Of a stretch of 64,000 nt of DNA, positions 61,522 through 64,000 are shown one piece after another. Source of the stretch: Taklimakanibacter deserti (GTDB lineage: Bacteria > Pseudomonadota > Alphaproteobacteria > Rhizobiales > Aestuariivirgaceae); contig QORU01000005.1 in assembly GCA_003574785.1 (NCBI GenBank), positions 248,001-312,000 of the forward strand, written 5' to 3'. A program made the translations under genes and the position numbers. A model generated the notes under the pieces. It made no database searches and had not been told where the DNA came from. It saw only the letters and a program-made list of their open reading frames with translations. Every line of letters begins with the position of its first letter. Position 1 is the first letter of the stretch.

Positions 61522-62208
61522 ATGATCTCCCGCCGTACTGTCGTCCTTTCGCTCGCCGGCCTTGCCGGCGCCGCTGCCTTGGCCAGCCTTGTCCCGGCGC
61601 ATCGCCTGGATGTGGTCGCCCAGGTGCTGCTCGATCCTCGTCCCTCAGCCCCGCCACGCGACATGCCGGTATTCGCCCGCGCCGAGGACGATGCCGGCCG
61701 TCTCATCGCTGCCGGGCTGTCCCAGGTCGGCGTCACCCTCACCTATGACGCGGCCTATGTCACCTTGACCTATCCGGGCGGCGACGTGCCGCCCGAGCGC
61801 GGCGTGTGCACCGACGTCATCGTCAGGGCCTATCGCTCAGGGCTAGGCCTCGACCTGCAGAAGCTCGTCCATGAGGACATGCGCCAGGACTTTGCCGCCT
61901 ATCCCCAGGCCTGGGGCCTGAAGCGGCCGGACCGCAATATCGACCACCGTCGCGTGCCCAATCTGCAGACCTTCTTCACCCGCCAGGGCGCCCAACTGCC
62001 GCTGTCGGACACGCCTTCCGATTTCCGCCCCGGCGACATCGTCACCCAGATGCTGCCCGGCAATCTGGCGCATATCGCGCTGGTCACGCATCTGGCCTCG
62101 CCCGATGGGAAGCGCCCGCTCTGCGTCCACAATATCGGCGCCGGTGCAAGGCTCGAGGATATCCTCTTCGCCTACCGGCTGACCGGCCATTACCGTTTCA
62201 GGCTTTGA
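61522..62208 (+). CDS. DUF1287 exported protein (NlpC/P60-like fold)
   Basis: A 228-residue protein. MISRRTVVLSLAGLAGAAALASLVPAH is an export signal with a twin-arginine-like RR. The mature domain starts AGLSQVGVTLTYDAAYVTLTYPGGDVPPERGVCTDVIVRAYR, where the Cys in GVCTDVI is the presumed nucleophile of this papain-like family; PGDIVTQMLPGNLAHIALVTHL supplies the His, and VHNIGAGARLEDILF closes the domain. The family is thought to act in the envelope; its substrate is unknown. Its 3' end overlaps the convergent htpG stop by 11 bases. Confidence 0.88.
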   Translation: MISRRTVVLSLAGLAGAAALASLVPAHRLDVVAQVLLDPRPSAPPRDMPVFARAEDDAGRLIAAGLSQVGVTLTYDAAYVTLTYPGGDVPPERGVCTDVIVRAYRSGLGLDLQKLVHEDMRQDFAAYPQAWGLKRPDRNIDHRRVPNLQTFFTRQGAQLPLSDTPSDFRPGDIVTQMLPGNLAHIALVTHLASPDGKRPLCVHNIGAGARLEDILFAYRLTGHYRFRL

Positions 62209-64000
62209 CCGGGCCGAAGGCCTTCTGCATCAGGCCGCATACGCAGCCGGCGAATTTCGCCGGATCAGTGACCTGCTCGCCATCCATGACCCGGGCGAGA
62301 TCGAGGAGCAGGCTGGAAGCCTCGCCGAGCTCCGGGCAAGCGCCACGCTCTTTGGCCGTCGCGGCCAAGGCCTGGATCAGCGCATGGCCGGCATTGATCT
62401 CGAGGACGGGCTTCGAGACCTTCACATCGGTCGTGCCTTGCCGCGCCAGGAGCTTTTCCAAGGTGCGGTCGAGCGCCTGGTCGCTGGCGACGAGGCAGAC
62501 GGGACTGTCGGTGAGCCGCTGTGATTTGCGCACATCGGCGACCTGATCGCCGAGCGCCTGCTTGATGACGGCGATGAGCGTCGCCGTGGCGCCTTGATCG
62601 GCAGCGTCTTCCTTGGACGCTTCCTTTTCGAGCGGCACCAGATCGAGATCGGCCGCCCCTTGCGTCACCGACTTGAACGGCTTGCCGTCGAAGCCCAGCG
62701 CCAGGCGCACCCAGAAGGAATCGACCGCATCGGTGAGAAGAAGTACTTCGACGCCCCGTGCGCGAAAACCTTCGAGCTGCGGGCTCATCCTGGCCTTCGC
62801 CTCGTCCTCGGCGGTGAGGTAATAGATCGCCGTCTGATTGGCCTTGAGATCGGCGACATAGTCCTTGAGCGTCACGCCGTCGCGCCTCGTCGTGTTGAAG
62901 CGCACGATCTCGAACAGCTGGTCGCGCCGCTCCATGTCCTCATAGAGGCCTTCCTTGATGACGGGACCGAAGATCTCCCAGATCGTCTTCGCCTTCTCGG
63001 GCTCGGCCTCGAAGCATTTCTTGAGCTCGGCGAGCACCTTGTTGGTAACCGCCTTGCGGATCGCCGCCACTTGCGGATTGTGCTGCAGCATCTCGCGCGA
63101 GATGTTGAGCGGCATGTCCTCGCTGTCGATCACGCCACGCACGAAGCGGAGATAGGCGGGCAGCAATTCGGCGTCGTTGGTGATGAAGACGCGGCGCACA
63201 TAGAGCTTCTGCCGGCCGCGCCGTTCGGGGTCGTAGAGATCGAAGGGCTTCTCGCCCGGCACGAAGAGCAGCACCGTATATTCATGCCGGCCTTCCGCTT
63301 TGTAATGGATGGTGAGGGCGGGATCGGCATAGGCGCCGGTGATATGGCCGAAGAACTCCTTGTACTGGTCGGGGGTGATCTCGGACTTGGGCCTGGTCCA
63401 GATCGCCGAGGCTTCGTTGATCTGGCGCGTCGTTTCGGGGCCCGCCGCGAGCCGGATCGGATGCGCGATGTGGTCGGAATAGGCGCGCACCACGTGCTCG
63501 ATCTTCCAGTCCTCAAGGAATTCCAGGGCGTCGTCCTTGAGATGGAGCACGATGCGGGTGCCGCGCGCCGGCGCTTGGGTCTCCGCCACAGGCTCGACCG
63601 TGAAGGTGCCGCTGCCGTCGGATGCCCACAGGAAGGCTTGCGCCTCGCCCGCCTTGCGCGAGATCACCTCGACCTTCGCCGCCACCATGAAGGACGAATA
63701 GAAGCCGACGCCGAACTGGCCGATGAGATGGATGTCGCCCTTGGCCGTCTTCGCCTGCTCCATGAAGGCATGGGTGCCCGATTTGGCGATGGTGCCGAGA
63801 TTGTCGATGAGCTCGGCCTCGTTCATGCCGATGCCGTTATCGGCAACGGTCAGCGTCTTGGCCGTCTTGTCGGGGGTGATGGTGATGGCGAGATCGGCAT
63901 CGCCGGAAATGAGCTCCGGCGTGGCGATCGCCTCGTAGCGCAATTTGTCGAGCGCATCGGCTGAATTGGAGATGAGCTCGCGCAGGAAGACGTCGCGGTC
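62198..64000 (-). CDS. htpG: molecular chaperone HtpG (Hsp90), N-terminus cut by window edge
   Basis: 601 codons including the stop are visible; the frame is still open at position 64000, reading DRDVFLRELISNSADALDKL, so about 25 N-terminal residues are missing. The Hsp90 ATP site is clear (VADNGIGMNEAELIDNLGTIAKSGT, IGQFGVGFYSSFMVA), followed by GTRIVLHLKD, the middle-domain catalytic loop VDSEDMPLNISREML and the C-terminal dimer domain ending AFGPVKA. It helps fold and stabilise client proteins under stress. The heat-shock promoter would lie outside the window. Confidence 0.96.
   Translation of the reverse strand, partial: DRDVFLRELISNSADALDKLRYEAIATPELISGDADLAITITPDKTAKTLTVADNGIGMNEAELIDNLGTIAKSGTHAFMEQAKTAKGDIHLIGQFGVGFYSSFMVAAKVEVISRKAGEAQAFLWASDGSGTFTVEPVAETQAPARGTRIVLHLKDDALEFLEDWKIEHVVRAYSDHIAHPIRLAAGPETTRQINEASAIWTRPKSEITPDQYKEFFGHITGAYADPALTIHYKAEGRHEYTVLLFVPGEKPFDLYDPERRGRQKLYVRRVFITNDAELLPAYLRFVRGVIDSEDMPLNISREMLQHNPQVAAIRKAVTNKVLAELKKCFEAEPEKAKTIWEIFGPVIKEGLYEDMERRDQLFEIVRFNTTRRDGVTLKDYVADLKANQTAIYYLTAEDEAKARMSPQLEGFRARGVEVLLLTDAVDSFWVRLALGFDGKPFKSVTQGAADLDLVPLEKEASKEDAADQGATATLIAVIKQALGDQVADVRKSQRLTDSPVCLVASDQALDRTLEKLLARQGTTDVKVSKPVLEINAGHALIQALAATAKERGACPELGEASSLLLDLARVMDGEQVTDPAKFAGCVCGLMQKAFGPVKA

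Overview
The window is a high-G+C bacterial chromosome segment. Its gene content points to an alphaproteobacterium, most likely of the Hyphomicrobiales (Rhizobiales). The evidence is an ethylmalonyl-CoA (EMC) pathway gene set (ccr, ecm, mcd, mesaconyl-CoA hydratase and a malyl-CoA lyase/thioesterase-type protein), an IalB-family protein, a rhizobial-type two-helix HIG1-like membrane protein, a leuC / leuD-leuB / asd neighbourhood, and dispersed palindromes of the kind common in this order. No rRNA, tRNA, CRISPR array, transposase or phage gene was found. Species cannot be named from the sequence alone.

Layout. 1-2.8 kb: small hypothetical genes, a two-hairpin leader, a stand-alone CheB-type methylesterase with a zinc-ribbon tail, and a possible small RNA. 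2.8-8.1 kb: a TIM-barrel amidohydrolase and a two-gene RND efflux system with a promoter/operator-like site. 8.3-13.7 kb: argG, a DsbA-fold isomerase, two membrane proteins of unknown function, a GNAT acetyltransferase, rlmN and an IalB-family secreted protein. 13.9-33.2 kb: the EMC region, carrying mcd, then ccr and ecm transcribed divergently, then a malyl-CoA lyase/thioesterase gene, a DUF5063 gene, the mesaconyl-CoA hydratase gene and asnB in one direction. Interspersed are a HigBA toxin-antitoxin pair, an Lrp-type regulator, hydrolases, transporters and two tandem paralogous membrane proteins coupled to ecm. 33.3-46.6 kb: an FAD oxidoreductase, phenylalanine 4-hydroxylase, an ankyrin protein, the PBP1C / alpha-2-macroglobulin pair, pdxY, a DUF429 protein and a PLP dehydratase. 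47-64 kb: asd, a TerC-family gene with a structured leader, leuB, leuD, leuC and htpG (cut by the right edge). leuD and leuC are separated by about 8.6 kb that carries a tryptophan-2-monooxygenase-like flavoprotein, a nitronate monooxygenase, a LysR/aldo-keto reductase pair, and a large unusual serine-hydrolase-like protein.

How the genes work together. Ccr, Ecm, Mcd and mesaconyl-CoA hydratase catalyse consecutive or near-consecutive steps that turn crotonyl-CoA plus CO2 into beta-methylmalyl-CoA, allowing growth on C2 units without isocitrate lyase. LeuB, LeuC and LeuD are leucine biosynthesis enzymes; Asd feeds Lys/Met/Thr. Translational coupling through 4-base NTGA overlaps is very common here (ATGA, TTGA, GTGA and perhaps CTGA).

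The most notable items are: (i) the 815-residue protein at 56515 with three CxxC...C...H modules, flanked by a decayed copy of the tail of the neighbouring gene; (ii) a metallopeptidase with no usable ATG/GTG/TTG start, where a CTG overlapping the upstream stop codon is the best candidate; (iii) GCAAA/TTTGC half-sites and a perfect palindrome between ccr and ecm; (iv) the tandem membrane proteins coupled to ecm; (v) candidate structured RNAs at about 2.3, 0.9 and 48.4 kb.
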